Origin: Pseudomonadota bacterium
Lineage (GTDB): Bacteria > Desulfobacterota > Desulfobacteria > Desulfobacterales > Desulfolunaceae
Direction: 5' to 3'
Length of the DNA: 64,000 nt
Assembly (NCBI GenBank): GCA_018818835.1
Contig: JAHIRD010000031.1
Location: forward strand, 1 to 64,000
Under the pieces are notes generated by a model that saw only the letters and a list, made by a program, of their open reading frames with translations, searched no databases and had not been told where the DNA came from. Numbering within the stretch: position 1 is the stretch's first letter; each line of letters opens with the position of its first letter. Made by a program: the position numbers and the translations under genes. This document shows positions 17,581 through 26,832 of the stretch, piece by piece.

Positions 17581-18300
17581 TTATTTGAGCAGATCACCCA
17601 GCCGGTTCCAGCGCACACCAAAATGGTCGCTGTCCCAGGACCAGTAGATGATAAAGGCCTTTCCCTTGACTGACTCCAGGGGCACAAAACCCCAGAATCT
17701 GCTGTCATGGCTGTTGTCCCTGTTGTCTCCCATGACAAATAACTTGTCTTTGGGGATGGTTATCGGGCCGAAATTATCCTTTACAGAACGATCTGCCGGA
17801 CGATGATCCCCATAAATCTGGTTCATCCAGATGGTTTGGAAATCACGTTCCGGAATACCCCGGGGAACCATGGCTTCAGATTCAAAGCGTTCATAGTCTT
17901 TATGCCCGGTCCATGTCCCGTTGACAAATATCTTCTTGTCACGAATCTCGAGGGTATCCCCTTCCACGGCAATGACGCGCTTTATGAAATCACGCTTATC
18001 AATGGGATAGATAAAAACAATAATATCCCCCCGTTTGGGATTGCTCACGGGGATCAGGGTCTTATGGGTGAATGGCATCTTAATGCCATAGATAAACTTG
18101 TTCACGAGGATATGGTCCCCGATCTGAAGCGTTTCCAACATGGAACCCGAAGGAATCTTAAATGCCTGGACAATGAACGTGCGGATAAACAAGGCGAGAA
18201 CCAGTGCAATAACAAGGGCCTCGATATTCTCCCGAAGAGCTCCTTTGGAGGGTTTGCCCGTGGTTGTTTTTTCAGAATCTTTTTCGTTTTTTGCGTTCAA
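17581..18300 (-). CDS. lepB: signal peptidase I
   Basis: 239 residues with the chosen start. Cleaves signal peptides of exported proteins at the outer face of the inner membrane. One transmembrane helix (NIEALVIALVLALFIRTFIVQ), then catalytic Ser in PSGSM (S53), Lys in DFIKRVIAVEGD (K107), and the box E motif GDNRDNSHDSRFWG. The start is a TTG at 18300 with AGGTGAGG six bases upstream; another TTG at 18345 overlaps the upstream stop but has no ribosome site. No ATG is available before the catalytic serine. It follows the homocysteine gene. Confidence 0.9.
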   Translation of the reverse strand: MNAKNEKDSEKTTTGKPSKGALRENIEALVIALVLALFIRTFIVQAFKIPSGSMLETLQIGDHILVNKFIYGIKMPFTHKTLIPVSNPKRGDIIVFIYPIDKRDFIKRVIAVEGDTLEIRDKKIFVNGTWTGHKDYERFESEAMVPRGIPERDFQTIWMNQIYGDHRPADRSVKDNFGPITIPKDKLFVMGDNRDNSHDSRFWGFVPLESVKGKAFIIYWSWDSDHFGVRWNRLGDLLK

Positions 18301-18341
18301 ATGACGCCTCACCTTTCGGGGGATGCAAGATAATAACTCGA

Positions 18342-19508
18342 TCAAACGGGCAGGGTCTCCTGGGGCTCACCCAGAAAAAATTTCCCCGAACGTATCCACT
18401 CTTTCAATATATCGGCAATCTGACGGGCTTTGACCATACTGGACAAGGGGACTGTCTGAATATCCTCTCCATTCAGTCGGATTGATCCGCTTTTCAACTG
18501 GGCATAACTGACCTGGGCCAGGCTTTCGAAATTACCATTGGGATAGTTGACTCCAAAGTCGAGAACCTGGGTATAAATATCACTATCGGAAATAGCCGTA
18601 TACTGAACGATCTCTTCATTCAAAATGGGGATGGGGATGCCGATGCCAAGGGACAGGGAACAGCCGTAACCCCTTATACTCACCCCTTTCAGCCAGTCTT
18701 TGTTCATTTCCTTGAGATTGCCCATGGTCCAGAGGGTACCTGAAGGCCGCACAGGGATGCCTTTTTCTGTCCTGGCGTTCCCCGGATTATGCTGGGTTCC
18801 GTGCCCCACCACATATCCCTTTGCCCCTCCGATAAAAATCCGGGTTCCGATACCGATGGTTTTATAATAGGGATCGTTCAGCAAGGGACTCAATTCACCG
18901 GCATTGCAGTAATTTATATTCCCGCCCTGGGGTTTGAGGGTCCCCATGTAGGTGTAAACGGTTTTGTTGGACAGATTAATGGCCGCATTATAATTCTGAT
19001 AGGCATTCCTTGGATTACACAAGGTGGCCGTGGGGATATCTTTAAGCGTCATATCCCGCTCAATTTCCCTGTTTGGGTAACAGTCTGTTCCGTAACTTGA
19101 GGCTGCGATGTGAACACTCTTTCCGGCCACCAAATCCTCGATCACATGGCCGCCCCCGTAGTTAAATTCACCGGGATAAACCTTATTCAAGGGATCATCC
19201 TCGCATACGGCAGTGGCCCCGAGATAGCAGTCGATGGCGGCAACACCGGAATAGGCTTCCACATTGTTAAAATACGTTTTTGTTGTCCGGATCAAGGGCC
19301 GAGACTGGCCTATATTAAAAAAAACACCTGATGAACACATGGGTGCAAAGGTTCCGGTCGTCACCACATCCACGCGGCGAGCAGCTTCAACAGGGCCTTC
19401 CTGTCTGACGATATCAATGATCTCCTCGGCCGTGACCACGACCACCTGGCCCTTTTTAATTTTCTCGTTTATCTGGGCATAGCTTTTGTTGACTTTAAAT
19501 TTCGCCAC
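18342..19508 (-). CDS. homocysteine biosynthesis protein (L-aspartate semialdehyde sulfurtransferase, DUF39)
   Basis: 388 residues, matching the DUF39 family that converts aspartate semialdehyde to homocysteine using sulfide in sulfate reducers and methanogens. Recognisable segments include VVTTGTFAPMCSSGVFFNIG near residue 50, a Cys in AIDCYLGATAVCEDDP and the GYGCSLSLGIGIPIPILNE stretch near 275. The catalytic Cys cannot be chosen with confidence from sequence alone. The usual ferredoxin-like NIL-domain partner is not adjacent. It lies upstream of lepB, with an uncertain overlap depending on the lepB start. Confidence 0.9.
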   Translation of the reverse strand: MAKFKVNKSYAQINEKIKKGQVVVVTAEEIIDIVRQEGPVEAARRVDVVTTGTFAPMCSSGVFFNIGQSRPLIRTTKTYFNNVEAYSGVAAIDCYLGATAVCEDDPLNKVYPGEFNYGGGHVIEDLVAGKSVHIAASSYGTDCYPNREIERDMTLKDIPTATLCNPRNAYQNYNAAINLSNKTVYTYMGTLKPQGGNINYCNAGELSPLLNDPYYKTIGIGTRIFIGGAKGYVVGHGTQHNPGNARTEKGIPVRPSGTLWTMGNLKEMNKDWLKGVSIRGYGCSLSLGIGIPIPILNEEIVQYTAISDSDIYTQVLDFGVNYPNGNFESLAQVSYAQLKSGSIRLNGEDIQTVPLSSMVKARQIADILKEWIRSGKFFLGEPQETLPV

Positions 19509-19569
19509 GTTCTTATTCCCGTATCATTGATTAACCAAAACCCTACAACAATAAATGATGAGATACTGT

Positions 19570-20982
19570 TTATTGACCTGATTTTATATCACTTAATTTG
19601 GAGGTAATATTATTATCAATCCATGATTGATCCCACCACTGCAAGGGATCGACAAAGGTATGATCAATAAACATACCGTAATGGAGATGGTCACCTCCGG
19701 TCAACCCGGTGATACCTGTATTTCCGATAACATCCCCTTTTCCCACATTTTCCCCTTCATTCACACCCACCCGGCTCAAATGGGAATAGGTTGAAAAAAG
19801 ACCGAAACCATGATCAATCACAATCGTTTTTCCGTAGATACCGATGGTGTCGATTAGAGCGATTTTACCACTGTTTGCTGCCGGAACCGGGGCCTGTTTG
19901 ATTGACGCAAGATCAAAGCCCAGATGATATTGATCATCGACTTTCTTTCCCTTATACATGTAACTGCGATGATCGGCAAAGTTTGCCCGGGTCGCTGATC
20001 CGGGAAGTCTCAAAAACGCATCCTTCCATAGCACCTGTTTTTCTGTCCGTGTGGCGGGGTTCATGATCGTTTCCCCATTTTCACGGCGGATATCCCCGTT
20101 TATCTTCAAAAATTTTGCGAGGTTGTCCTCGTTCTCAGCAAAACCCTTAACAGAAAACTCGGGCATCTTGGCGTTCAAAAAGCTGTCCGAAATAGGGATT
20201 TTATCGTCCTTATAATTTTTATGCCCAATATAATACACAAAGCCGGCCCGTGCGGAATTGCCTGCAGAGTCCGTGGCTTCGATATACATGTTTGTTCCGG
20301 GCCCCTGCTTGTGGTTCAATGCAAAAAAGGATAGAAAGATGTCAGGATCCTTGAAATACCCCGTGTATCCCGGATAAAAATCATCACCCACATGGACCCC
20401 GGTAGGGCCACCCGCTTCGGAAACCCGATAAATGGCAAGCCCTGCACCCCCCCGCACCAGATTATGGTTTTTGGACAGCACATCAATCTCAGGAGGCTTG
20501 GTGTCGATGAGCAGTTCCTTTTCAATATAGGTAATATTGCCGGAAAACCAGTTTCTGAAAGAACAATCGCTGACCCTGATACGCAAAAGAACCGGCCCGT
20601 CGATCAAACCAAGACGCTGGGGCTCGATCACAAATTCAACAGGGCTTTCATACGTCCGATCACCACGGGACAAAACATTTGAGTGAAATGTTTTGTCCAC
20701 CAAAACATGATCCGCACCTGCCTGTGAAATGGCGATCCAGATTGATTTGATGCCGCTTTTCCTGTCCGACACCGTGCCTGACATGGAGGTGCTTAAGCCG
20801 ATGGACCGCACAGGCAGATCTATTTCGACCACGGGCCGCTCACCTTCATATTGGATGATGAGTGCAATGGTTAGGATTCCAAGAACCGCAAGGACGAAAA
20901 ACCAGAGAACAATTTTTGTTTTATTTGTTGATTTTTTTTTCAAGATAAGATGACCACCTGATACCTTTGTATTTTTTGACAT
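19570..20982 (-). CDS. M23 family metallopeptidase, membrane-anchored
   Basis: 470 residues. Short cytoplasmic N-terminus (Lys-rich to about 23), one transmembrane helix (IVLWFFVLAVLGILTIALII), a long periplasmic region of about 290 residues with Ig-like or beta-sandwich character, then a LytM/M23 domain (about 345-450) with zinc motif HLGFDLAS, the LPGSATRANFADHRSY region and the HLHYGM motif. M23 enzymes cut peptidoglycan cross-bridges or regulate amidases. The zinc ligands are present, so it may be active. It is divergent from kdsA. Confidence 0.85.
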   Translation of the reverse strand: MSKNTKVSGGHLILKKKSTNKTKIVLWFFVLAVLGILTIALIIQYEGERPVVEIDLPVRSIGLSTSMSGTVSDRKSGIKSIWIAISQAGADHVLVDKTFHSNVLSRGDRTYESPVEFVIEPQRLGLIDGPVLLRIRVSDCSFRNWFSGNITYIEKELLIDTKPPEIDVLSKNHNLVRGGAGLAIYRVSEAGGPTGVHVGDDFYPGYTGYFKDPDIFLSFFALNHKQGPGTNMYIEATDSAGNSARAGFVYYIGHKNYKDDKIPISDSFLNAKMPEFSVKGFAENEDNLAKFLKINGDIRRENGETIMNPATRTEKQVLWKDAFLRLPGSATRANFADHRSYMYKGKKVDDQYHLGFDLASIKQAPVPAANSGKIALIDTIGIYGKTIVIDHGFGLFSTYSHLSRVGVNEGENVGKGDVIGNTGITGLTGGDHLHYGMFIDHTFVDPLQWWDQSWIDNNITSKLSDIKSGQ

Positions 20983-21122
20983 GTCATACCAGCAAAGAAG
21001 CTACCAATCAAGCTTTGTGTTTGATTTCTTGACTTTTATACAGGCTCACGATAAATCAGAAAGATATATCTGTATTCAACGTTTCTTATAAGAGAATCTT
21101 AAAAAAAACAACAGGAAAACGT

Positions 21123-21938
21123 ATGATCCGAATTGCCAGAGCAGGCCGAATTGAGGCCGGAGCAGGTAAAGACCTTCTTCTCATAGCCGGTCCTTGTGTT
21201 ATAGAAGATTACGACACAAGCTATACCATTGCCTCTTTTTTAAAAGATCTGACGGGTCGGCTTGGGATTCCTTTCATTTTCAAAGCATCCTATGACAAGG
21301 CGAACCGAACCTCCATTTCATCCTACCGGGGCCCTGGGAAAAAAGAAGGTCTGGATATTTTACAAACACTTAAAGACACACTGGGGCTGACCATTTTATC
21401 CGATGTACATAGCCCGGCAGACGTGGCAGAAGCAGCCGAAGTCCTTGACATCATCCAGATCCCTGCTTTTTTATGCCGTCAAACAGATCTGATCCTTGAA
21501 GCGTCAAAGTCGTTAAAGCCCCTGAACATCAAAAAAGGCCAGTTCCTTGCCCCCTGGGATATGGACAACATTGTGGGCAAAGCCCGATCTGCCGGAGCCC
21601 GTGATATTTTTTTAACAGAAAGGGGCTCATCCTTCGGTTACAACAATCTCACGGTTGATTTCAGGGGCATTCCCATTATGCAGAAAACCGGCTGTCCAGT
21701 GATTTTCGATGCAACCCACAGTGTTCAGCTGCCAGGGGGACAAGGCAAGAGCTCAGGGGGACAAAGGGAATACGCACCCGTTCTGGCCCGTGCAGCTGTT
21801 GCAGCAGGTGCGGATGGTATTTTTCTGGAAATCCACAAAAATCCGGACCAAGCCTTGTGTGACGGACCGAATTCATTGGATTTCCCCATGATCGAAGCCC
21901 TTCTTCCCCAGCTTAAGGCCATCAAGACGATTGTATGA
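21123..21938 (+). CDS. kdsA: 3-deoxy-8-phosphooctulonate synthase
   Basis: 271 residues. Condenses phosphoenolpyruvate and arabinose-5-phosphate to Kdo-8-phosphate for lipopolysaccharide inner core. Visible: IAGPCVIED (Cys at the metal position known from Aquifex-type enzymes), KASYDKANRTS, KKGQFLAPWDM, DATHSVQLPGG. The Cys in the GPC motif indicates the metal-dependent class. It heads an operon with kdsC, lptC and lptA; consecutive genes overlap by 4, 4 and 14 bases. Confidence 0.95.
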   Translation: MIRIARAGRIEAGAGKDLLLIAGPCVIEDYDTSYTIASFLKDLTGRLGIPFIFKASYDKANRTSISSYRGPGKKEGLDILQTLKDTLGLTILSDVHSPADVAEAAEVLDIIQIPAFLCRQTDLILEASKSLKPLNIKKGQFLAPWDMDNIVGKARSAGARDIFLTERGSSFGYNNLTVDFRGIPIMQKTGCPVIFDATHSVQLPGGQGKSSGGQREYAPVLARAAVAAGADGIFLEIHKNPDQALCDGPNSLDFPMIEALLPQLKAIKTIV

Positions 21939-22465
21939 TGATCAGCCAAGATATTAAAAAACAGATACACGTCATCAAAATGCTTTTACTTGATGTGGAT
22001 GGAGTCCTGACCCGGGGAAGCATTATCTACACGGACAAGGCCGAGGAAGTGAAAATTTTCAGTGTCAAAGACGGCTTAGGGCTGCGCCTCCTGATGGATG
22101 CGGGGATCCAGGTGGGCATTGTCACAGGAAGAACGTCCAAGGCACTCCTCACCCGATGTGATAACCTCGGAATCACCTTGATTTTTGACGGAATCCATCA
22201 TAAAGAAGATGTCTTGGACACCATAATCCAAAAAACAGGCCTTGGATACCATGAAATCGCCTTTGCCGGCGACGATCTTCCGGATATCCGAATCATGAAA
22301 AAAACAGGATTTCCCATTGCCGTTGCCAATGCCTGCCCCGAGGTCCGGTCAGCGGCCTCTTATATCACCTCTGCCCAGGGCGGAGACGGAGCTGTACGCG
22401 AAATCAGCGAACTCATATTAAAAACCCAGGGTCTCTGGGACAAGGCCATCCATCAATTTTTATGA
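21935..22465 (+). CDS. kdsC: 3-deoxy-D-manno-octulosonate 8-phosphate phosphatase
   Basis: 176-residue HAD phosphatase. Hydrolyses Kdo-8-phosphate to Kdo. The catalytic DxD is in LLLDVDGVLT (about residue 17-19), the second motif is VTGRTS, the lysine GIHHKED region follows, and AGDDLPD is motif 4. Length matches KdsC. Starts four bases inside kdsA (ATGA-type overlap), so the two are translated together. Confidence 0.93.
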   Translation: MMISQDIKKQIHVIKMLLLDVDGVLTRGSIIYTDKAEEVKIFSVKDGLGLRLLMDAGIQVGIVTGRTSKALLTRCDNLGITLIFDGIHHKEDVLDTIIQKTGLGYHEIAFAGDDLPDIRIMKKTGFPIAVANACPEVRSAASYITSAQGGDGAVREISELILKTQGLWDKAIHQFL

Positions 22466-23043
22466 AAACAAACGTAATCAAAAGAAACAATCCTGAAAAA
22501 ATAAAATTCGTGTTTTATTTCCTGATTTTCCTGATTTTTTTGATTGTGGTTGCTGTTTTCATAAACTATCGATTTTTCTCTGAAAAAGGCGCTCTCTTTT
22601 CATCATTGCACCCCAAAGCAACCCTTTCTCTGGATCAGGTGGACCATACCGCATCCAAGGGCGGCTTGAAACAGTGGAGCCTGAAAGCTGCAACTGTCAA
22701 TTATTTTCAGGATCGAAACGAGGCGCTGTTTCAGACATTAACCCTTGTTATGTATTCCCGGGAAGATCCGCCCACCACCCTCACCTCGGACAAAGGTCGC
22801 ATGGATACACAGACAAACGACATTTCTGCCTTCGGCCATGTGGTCGTTGTCAATGGGCTCTATACCCTTGAAACAGAAACCCTGCATTTCAAAGACAAGG
22901 AACGTATCATCACGGTGCCTGTCACGGTAAAAATTACCAAGGCGGCATCCCATATCACATCAGATCGCATGACCATAGATATGAATACCAATATCGCCAT
23001 TATGGAAGGACATGTGAAAGGAGTCTTCAGTGGACCGTTTTAA
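22462..23043 (+). CDS. lptC: LPS export ABC transporter periplasmic protein LptC
   Basis: 193 residues. One N-terminal transmembrane helix (VFYFLIFLIFLIVVAVFINY) and a beta-jellyroll periplasmic domain with the repeating pattern of LptC/OstA proteins (SLKAATVNYF, TLTSDKGRMDTQTN, DRMTIDMNTNIAIMEG). It anchors the LptBFG complex to LptA for lipopolysaccharide transport. It overlaps kdsC by four bases and lptA by 14, which fits the conserved kdsC-lptC-lptA order. Confidence 0.92.
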   Translation: MKTNVIKRNNPEKIKFVFYFLIFLIFLIVVAVFINYRFFSEKGALFSSLHPKATLSLDQVDHTASKGGLKQWSLKAATVNYFQDRNEALFQTLTLVMYSREDPPTTLTSDKGRMDTQTNDISAFGHVVVVNGLYTLETETLHFKDKERIITVPVTVKITKAASHITSDRMTIDMNTNIAIMEGHVKGVFSGPF

Positions 23044-23656
23044 TGACAGGCCCCCCCAAAAAAAAAAAACGGGGGCCTATGTGTCTTTATTCTTTCTTGT
23101 TTTTCTATCCCTGTCTTCGACGAGGGTTTTCCCGGATGTTGAGAACACCGACGAATCAAAGACAAAAAACCCTGAAATCCATGTCACATCAGACTACCTT
23201 GTTTCTGATCGGAATGCCAATTACGCTGAATTCCAAGGCAATGTGGTGGCCACCCAGGAAGGGTCCGTCCTTACCAGTGAGCGGTTGAAAATTACATACG
23301 GCAAGGAGCCTTCCCCTGGGGTCGCTGAAGAAAAAAAAGAAGACAGGTCCCCGGTGGGTGCCATTGAAACCATTGTTGCCACAGGAAACGTGAAAATGGT
23401 CATGGAGGATAAAACAGCATGGGCTGACATGGCCACATTTAACAGGCTGGATAACACCATTATCCTGACTGGGGGGAATCCCAGGGTGGTCAGTGGCAAA
23501 AGCACGGTTTCAGGTGAAAAAATTATTTTAAACCGAACCACGGGCCAGGTATCCGTGCACCGGGGTAAGGGCCATCGGGTTGAAGCCTTTTTTTATCCCG
23601 ATGATATCGAAAAAACCGACACACCGAAGAAAAACAACACGGTTAAATCCAGGTGA
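23030..23656 (+). CDS. lptA: lipopolysaccharide transport periplasmic protein LptA
   Basis: 208 residues. GTG start with AAAGGAG eight bases upstream, overlapping lptC by 14 bases. The N-terminus is a signal peptide (AYVSLFFLVFLSLSSTRVF). The rest is an OstA-like jellyroll: ANYAEFQGNVVATQEGSVLTSERL, IVATGNVKMVMEDKTAWADMATFN and a C-terminal low-complexity tail. It bridges LptC and the outer membrane for LPS transfer. The operon seems to end here; lptB follows after 317 bases instead of immediately. Confidence 0.9.
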   Translation: MDRFNDRPPQKKKTGAYVSLFFLVFLSLSSTRVFPDVENTDESKTKNPEIHVTSDYLVSDRNANYAEFQGNVVATQEGSVLTSERLKITYGKEPSPGVAEEKKEDRSPVGAIETIVATGNVKMVMEDKTAWADMATFNRLDNTIILTGGNPRVVSGKSTVSGEKIILNRTTGQVSVHRGKGHRVEAFFYPDDIEKTDTPKKNNTVKSR

Positions 23657-23973
23657 TACCTCCTTTAAGCAGAGGTCAAAAAAGGGATCATTTTATCGAA
23701 CCAATCCAAAAAATCGTCCAAGGCACCCGGAGTTTTTTCCATCTGCAAAATAAATGCCTAATATGCTTTCTTTTTATTTTATTTCTGTATTTATGAAAAT
23801 TTTTGGCATATTTTTCACAATGAGTATGCTATAGTTGAGACGAATTTAATAAAGATGAATACCACATGCACCATGATAAAGAAAAGGCGCTGAATCTTCT
23901 ATAACGATCCAGGGGATTTGGCATAGTCATAAAAAATTAACCGAATTTTTTTGTATGATATATTTTTTTTAAT
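23657..23973. other. intergenic region between lptA and lptB
   Basis: 317 bases with no coding frame I can support. The second half is AT-rich, ending in a T-rich run just before lptB, and probably contains a promoter for the lptB-rpoN operon. I could not identify convincing promoter hexamers. No ribosome site precedes lptB at normal spacing (only a weak A/T-rich context). Confidence 0.5.
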
Positions 23974-24696
23974 ATGGCGATTTTGACACTGGAACACCTG
24001 GAAAAGACTTATGGCGGCCGCAAAGTTGTCAACGATGTCAACCTTCAGGTGGAAAGCGGCAAAGTGACCGGGCTTTTAGGGCCTAACGGAGCTGGGAAAA
24101 CCACGACCTTTTACATGGCTGTGGGGATCATCAGGCCGGATTCGGGGCATGTCCTTATCAATGGTTCCGACATCACCCGGGACCCCATGTATGTCCGCGC
24201 ACGAAACGGCATCGGTTATCTGCCGCAAGAATCTTCGGTGTTCAAAACTCTCACTGTCAAAGAAAATGTCATGGTCATTCTTGAATTGCTTTCTCTGACA
24301 AAATCCGAGCAGATCAAGAAAACAGACCAGCTCCTTGATGAATTGAGGATCAAACATCTCTCAGACCAGAAAGCTGCCGTGCTTTCCGGTGGTGAACGGC
24401 GCAGACTTGAAATCACACGGGTCCTTGCCACCAATCCGTTGTTCATCCTTCTGGATGAACCCTTTGCGGGCGTGGATCCCATTGCGGTGATAGACATACA
24501 AAAGATCATCGGCCTCCTGACCCAGCGGAATATCGGTGTTCTGATCTCAGACCACAATGTACGTGAAACACTCGGGGTCTGTGATGAAGCGTTTATCATG
24601 AACAACGGAGCAGTGATCGAGACCGGATCTCCGGAAATGATCGCCTCAAGCGAAATTGCCCGGAAAATTTATTTAGGCGAGGAATTCAGATTATAA
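23974..24696 (+). CDS. lptB: LPS export ABC transporter ATP-binding protein LptB
   Basis: 240 residues. Walker A GPNGAGKTT, signature LSGGERRRLE, Walker B FILLDEPFAGVDP and switch histidine in LISDHNVRE. Powers LPS extraction from the inner membrane with LptF and LptG. It is followed six bases later by rpoN, the classical lptB-rpoN-hpf-ptsN-rapZ order found in many Gram-negative bacteria. The weak ribosome site and AT-rich upstream are unusual but do not suggest an alternative start. Confidence 0.95.
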   Translation: MAILTLEHLEKTYGGRKVVNDVNLQVESGKVTGLLGPNGAGKTTTFYMAVGIIRPDSGHVLINGSDITRDPMYVRARNGIGYLPQESSVFKTLTVKENVMVILELLSLTKSEQIKKTDQLLDELRIKHLSDQKAAVLSGGERRRLEITRVLATNPLFILLDEPFAGVDPIAVIDIQKIIGLLTQRNIGVLISDHNVRETLGVCDEAFIMNNGAVIETGSPEMIASSEIARKIYLGEEFRL

Positions 24697-24702
24697 ATCA
24701 TT

Positions 24703-26151
24703 ATGGCACTTGAACTCAGACAGCAGCTCAAACTCACTCAACAACTGGTCATGACGCCTCAATTGCAGCAGGCTATTAAGCTGTTGCAGCTGTCCAGGCT
24801 TGAACTTGTCGATGCAATAAATCAGGAGATTGAAGAAAATCCCGCCCTTGAAGAGCTTGCCGAACACAGCACAAAAGAACTGAGCGATGATTCAACGGAT
24901 GCTGAAGACCTCAGAAATGCAGATAGTGTTAATGAAACTGAAGTAAAAATCGAAGAAAAACTCAATACGGAGATTGATTGGGATAATTACATCGAAGAAT
25001 ACAATTCCACGGGAAAAACCCATTATGAATCCGAGCACAGGGATGCTCCCAGCTTCGAATCGTTTATATCAGAAAAAAAATCCCTCAATGACCATCTTCT
25101 CTGGCAGCTTCTGATGTTTCTTCCTTCGGATTATGAAAAGGAGCTTGGTTGTCTGATCATCGGAAACCTCGACAAAGACGGATACCTGCTCGCCACCATT
25201 GAAGAACTGGTCCAGATGTCCGAATATCCCATGGACATGGTGGAGGAGGTTCTTGAAACACTCCAGTCCTTTGATCCTCCGGGTGTGTGTGCCAGATCCC
25301 TGAGCGAGTGCCTGCTGATCCAGGCAAAACAACTTAAAATCGATGATCCCATACTGACCCGGATCATCACACATCACATCAAAGACCTTGAAAACAAAAA
25401 TTACAAGGCCATAGCTCGGGCACTCAAAATTCCCATAACCAGTGTCCAGGCCGCCGTGACAGTCATCCAGGGCTTCGAGTCCAAACCCGGTCGAATTTTC
25501 AGCGACGAAGAGCCACACTACATCATCCCTGACATATTCGTGTATAAGGAAGAAGGTGAGTTCGTGATCGTTCTGAACGATGACGGCATGCCAAAATTGA
25601 GGGTCAATCCCTATTACAGAAAAGCCATAAGTCAGGGAACGGAAATGACCGGTGACACCAAGGAATATCTCCAGGAAAAAATGCGCTCTGCTGCCTGGTT
25701 GATCAAAAGCATTCATCAAAGACAAAAAACAATATACAATGTCATGGAAAGTATTCTCAAATTCCAGTCCGAGTTTTTTGAGAAAGGCATCGCCTATCTC
25801 AAACCCATGGTGTTAAGGGACGTGGCCCAGGATATCAGCATGCATGAATCGACCATCAGCCGAGTGACCACAAACAAGTATGCCTTTACACCCCAGGGGA
25901 TTTTTGAGCTGAAGTATTTCTTCAACAGTTCCATCAACCGTGGCCATGGGGAGTCTGCCATAGCCTCCATCAGTGTCCACGAAAAAATAAAGCAGATCAT
26001 TGAAAAAGAAAATCCAAAAAAACCCTACAGCGATGATAAAATCGCCTTGATGCTAAAGGAGGAGGCCAATATTGATATAGCTCGACGAACCGTAGCAAAA
26101 TATCGGGAGGCGTTACGAATCCTGCCTTCGAGTAAACGCAAACAATTTTAG
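24703..26151 (+). CDS. rpoN: RNA polymerase sigma-54 factor
   Basis: 482 residues. The N-terminal activator-binding region I is visible (ALELRQQLKLTQQLVMTPQL, Gln/Leu-rich), then an acidic linker, the core-binding region (about 110-290), and the C-terminal DNA-binding part with the RpoN box ARRTVAKYRE near residue 462. It directs transcription at -24/-12 promoters and needs an AAA+ activator such as PilR, also encoded in this window. It lies six bases after lptB and 11 bases before hpf. Confidence 0.96.
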   Translation: MALELRQQLKLTQQLVMTPQLQQAIKLLQLSRLELVDAINQEIEENPALEELAEHSTKELSDDSTDAEDLRNADSVNETEVKIEEKLNTEIDWDNYIEEYNSTGKTHYESEHRDAPSFESFISEKKSLNDHLLWQLLMFLPSDYEKELGCLIIGNLDKDGYLLATIEELVQMSEYPMDMVEEVLETLQSFDPPGVCARSLSECLLIQAKQLKIDDPILTRIITHHIKDLENKNYKAIARALKIPITSVQAAVTVIQGFESKPGRIFSDEEPHYIIPDIFVYKEEGEFVIVLNDDGMPKLRVNPYYRKAISQGTEMTGDTKEYLQEKMRSAAWLIKSIHQRQKTIYNVMESILKFQSEFFEKGIAYLKPMVLRDVAQDISMHESTISRVTTNKYAFTPQGIFELKYFFNSSINRGHGESAIASISVHEKIKQIIEKENPKKPYSDDKIALMLKEEANIDIARRTVAKYREALRILPSSKRKQF

Positions 26152-26162
26152 GGAGGTCATTT

Positions 26163-26585
26163 ATGCAAGTATCTGTAACTTTTAAAAATATTGACCCATC
26201 AGATGCACTTCGATCATATGCCCAAAAAAAACTTGATCGTTTTGACAAACTCCTTGACAGCCCTGCTGATGTGAATGTTGTTTTTTCCGTTGAAAAAATT
26301 CGTCATACGGCTGAAATAAACCTTGTCAGTGACAGGTTGAATCTTTATGCAAAAGAAGAAAGCGAAAACATGTATTCGTCCATTGATGTGGTGTTGGACA
26401 AACTTAAAAAACAGTTGACCAAGAGCCGCGACAAAATGAACAAGCGTGCCACGAACTCCAGAGAAAGTATAAAAAACACCCATCTTGAAGTCAATGAGGC
26501 TAACCCTGAGGAAGATGGTGCATCTTCCTATGACGAAAACGAAACCCAAACAGAGGGTTATTCCGGTGGAGCACACATACAATAA
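26163..26585 (+). CDS. hpf: ribosome hibernation-promoting factor
   Basis: 140 residues. The N-terminal domain (1-95) is the S30AE/HPF fold seen in YhbH/RaiA and binds the 30S decoding region to stop translation in stationary phase. It starts QVSVTFKNIDPSDALRSYAQKKLDRF, near-consensus. The C-terminal 45 residues are acidic (NEANPEEDGASSYDENETQTEG) and do not look like the dimerisation domain of long HPF. It is thus an intermediate-length, RaiA/short-HPF-like form. Good ribosome site (AGGGAGG). Confidence 0.92.
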   Translation: MQVSVTFKNIDPSDALRSYAQKKLDRFDKLLDSPADVNVVFSVEKIRHTAEINLVSDRLNLYAKEESENMYSSIDVVLDKLKKQLTKSRDKMNKRATNSRESIKNTHLEVNEANPEEDGASSYDENETQTEGYSGGAHIQ

Positions 26586-26681
26586 ACCGGAATGACGAAT
26601 TTCATTTAGCCTGGCCATGGGCCCCTGGCCCATTTGAATGTGAATGACAGATATCTTTCACACCTATGAATCGAAAACAAT

Positions 26682-26703
26682 AAGGGCACCCCAGGGTGCC
26701 CTT
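26682..26703. terminator. hairpin between hpf and ptsN
   Basis: A nine-base-pair GC-rich stem, AAGGGCACC (26682-26690) with GGTGCCCTT (26695-26703), four-base loop. No clear T-run follows on either strand, so its terminator role is doubtful; it may stabilise the upstream hpf RNA. Confidence 0.4.
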
Positions 26704-26832
26704 TGCTATGCAATCCCTTATTTTTGGGCTTGAAACTTCAGTCCCGGGCTGATATGAATAACACTGTTTCAATTTTTTGAACATATTAGGAAAAACATAT
26801 TATGCACGATAAATCCGATGTCTGGTGGAAAA

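Noticed and set aside
21029-21057. TTGACT with AT-rich -10 as a kdsA promoter
   Set aside because: The -10 region does not match well at the right spacing; a promoter must exist here, but this match is not strong enough to annotate.
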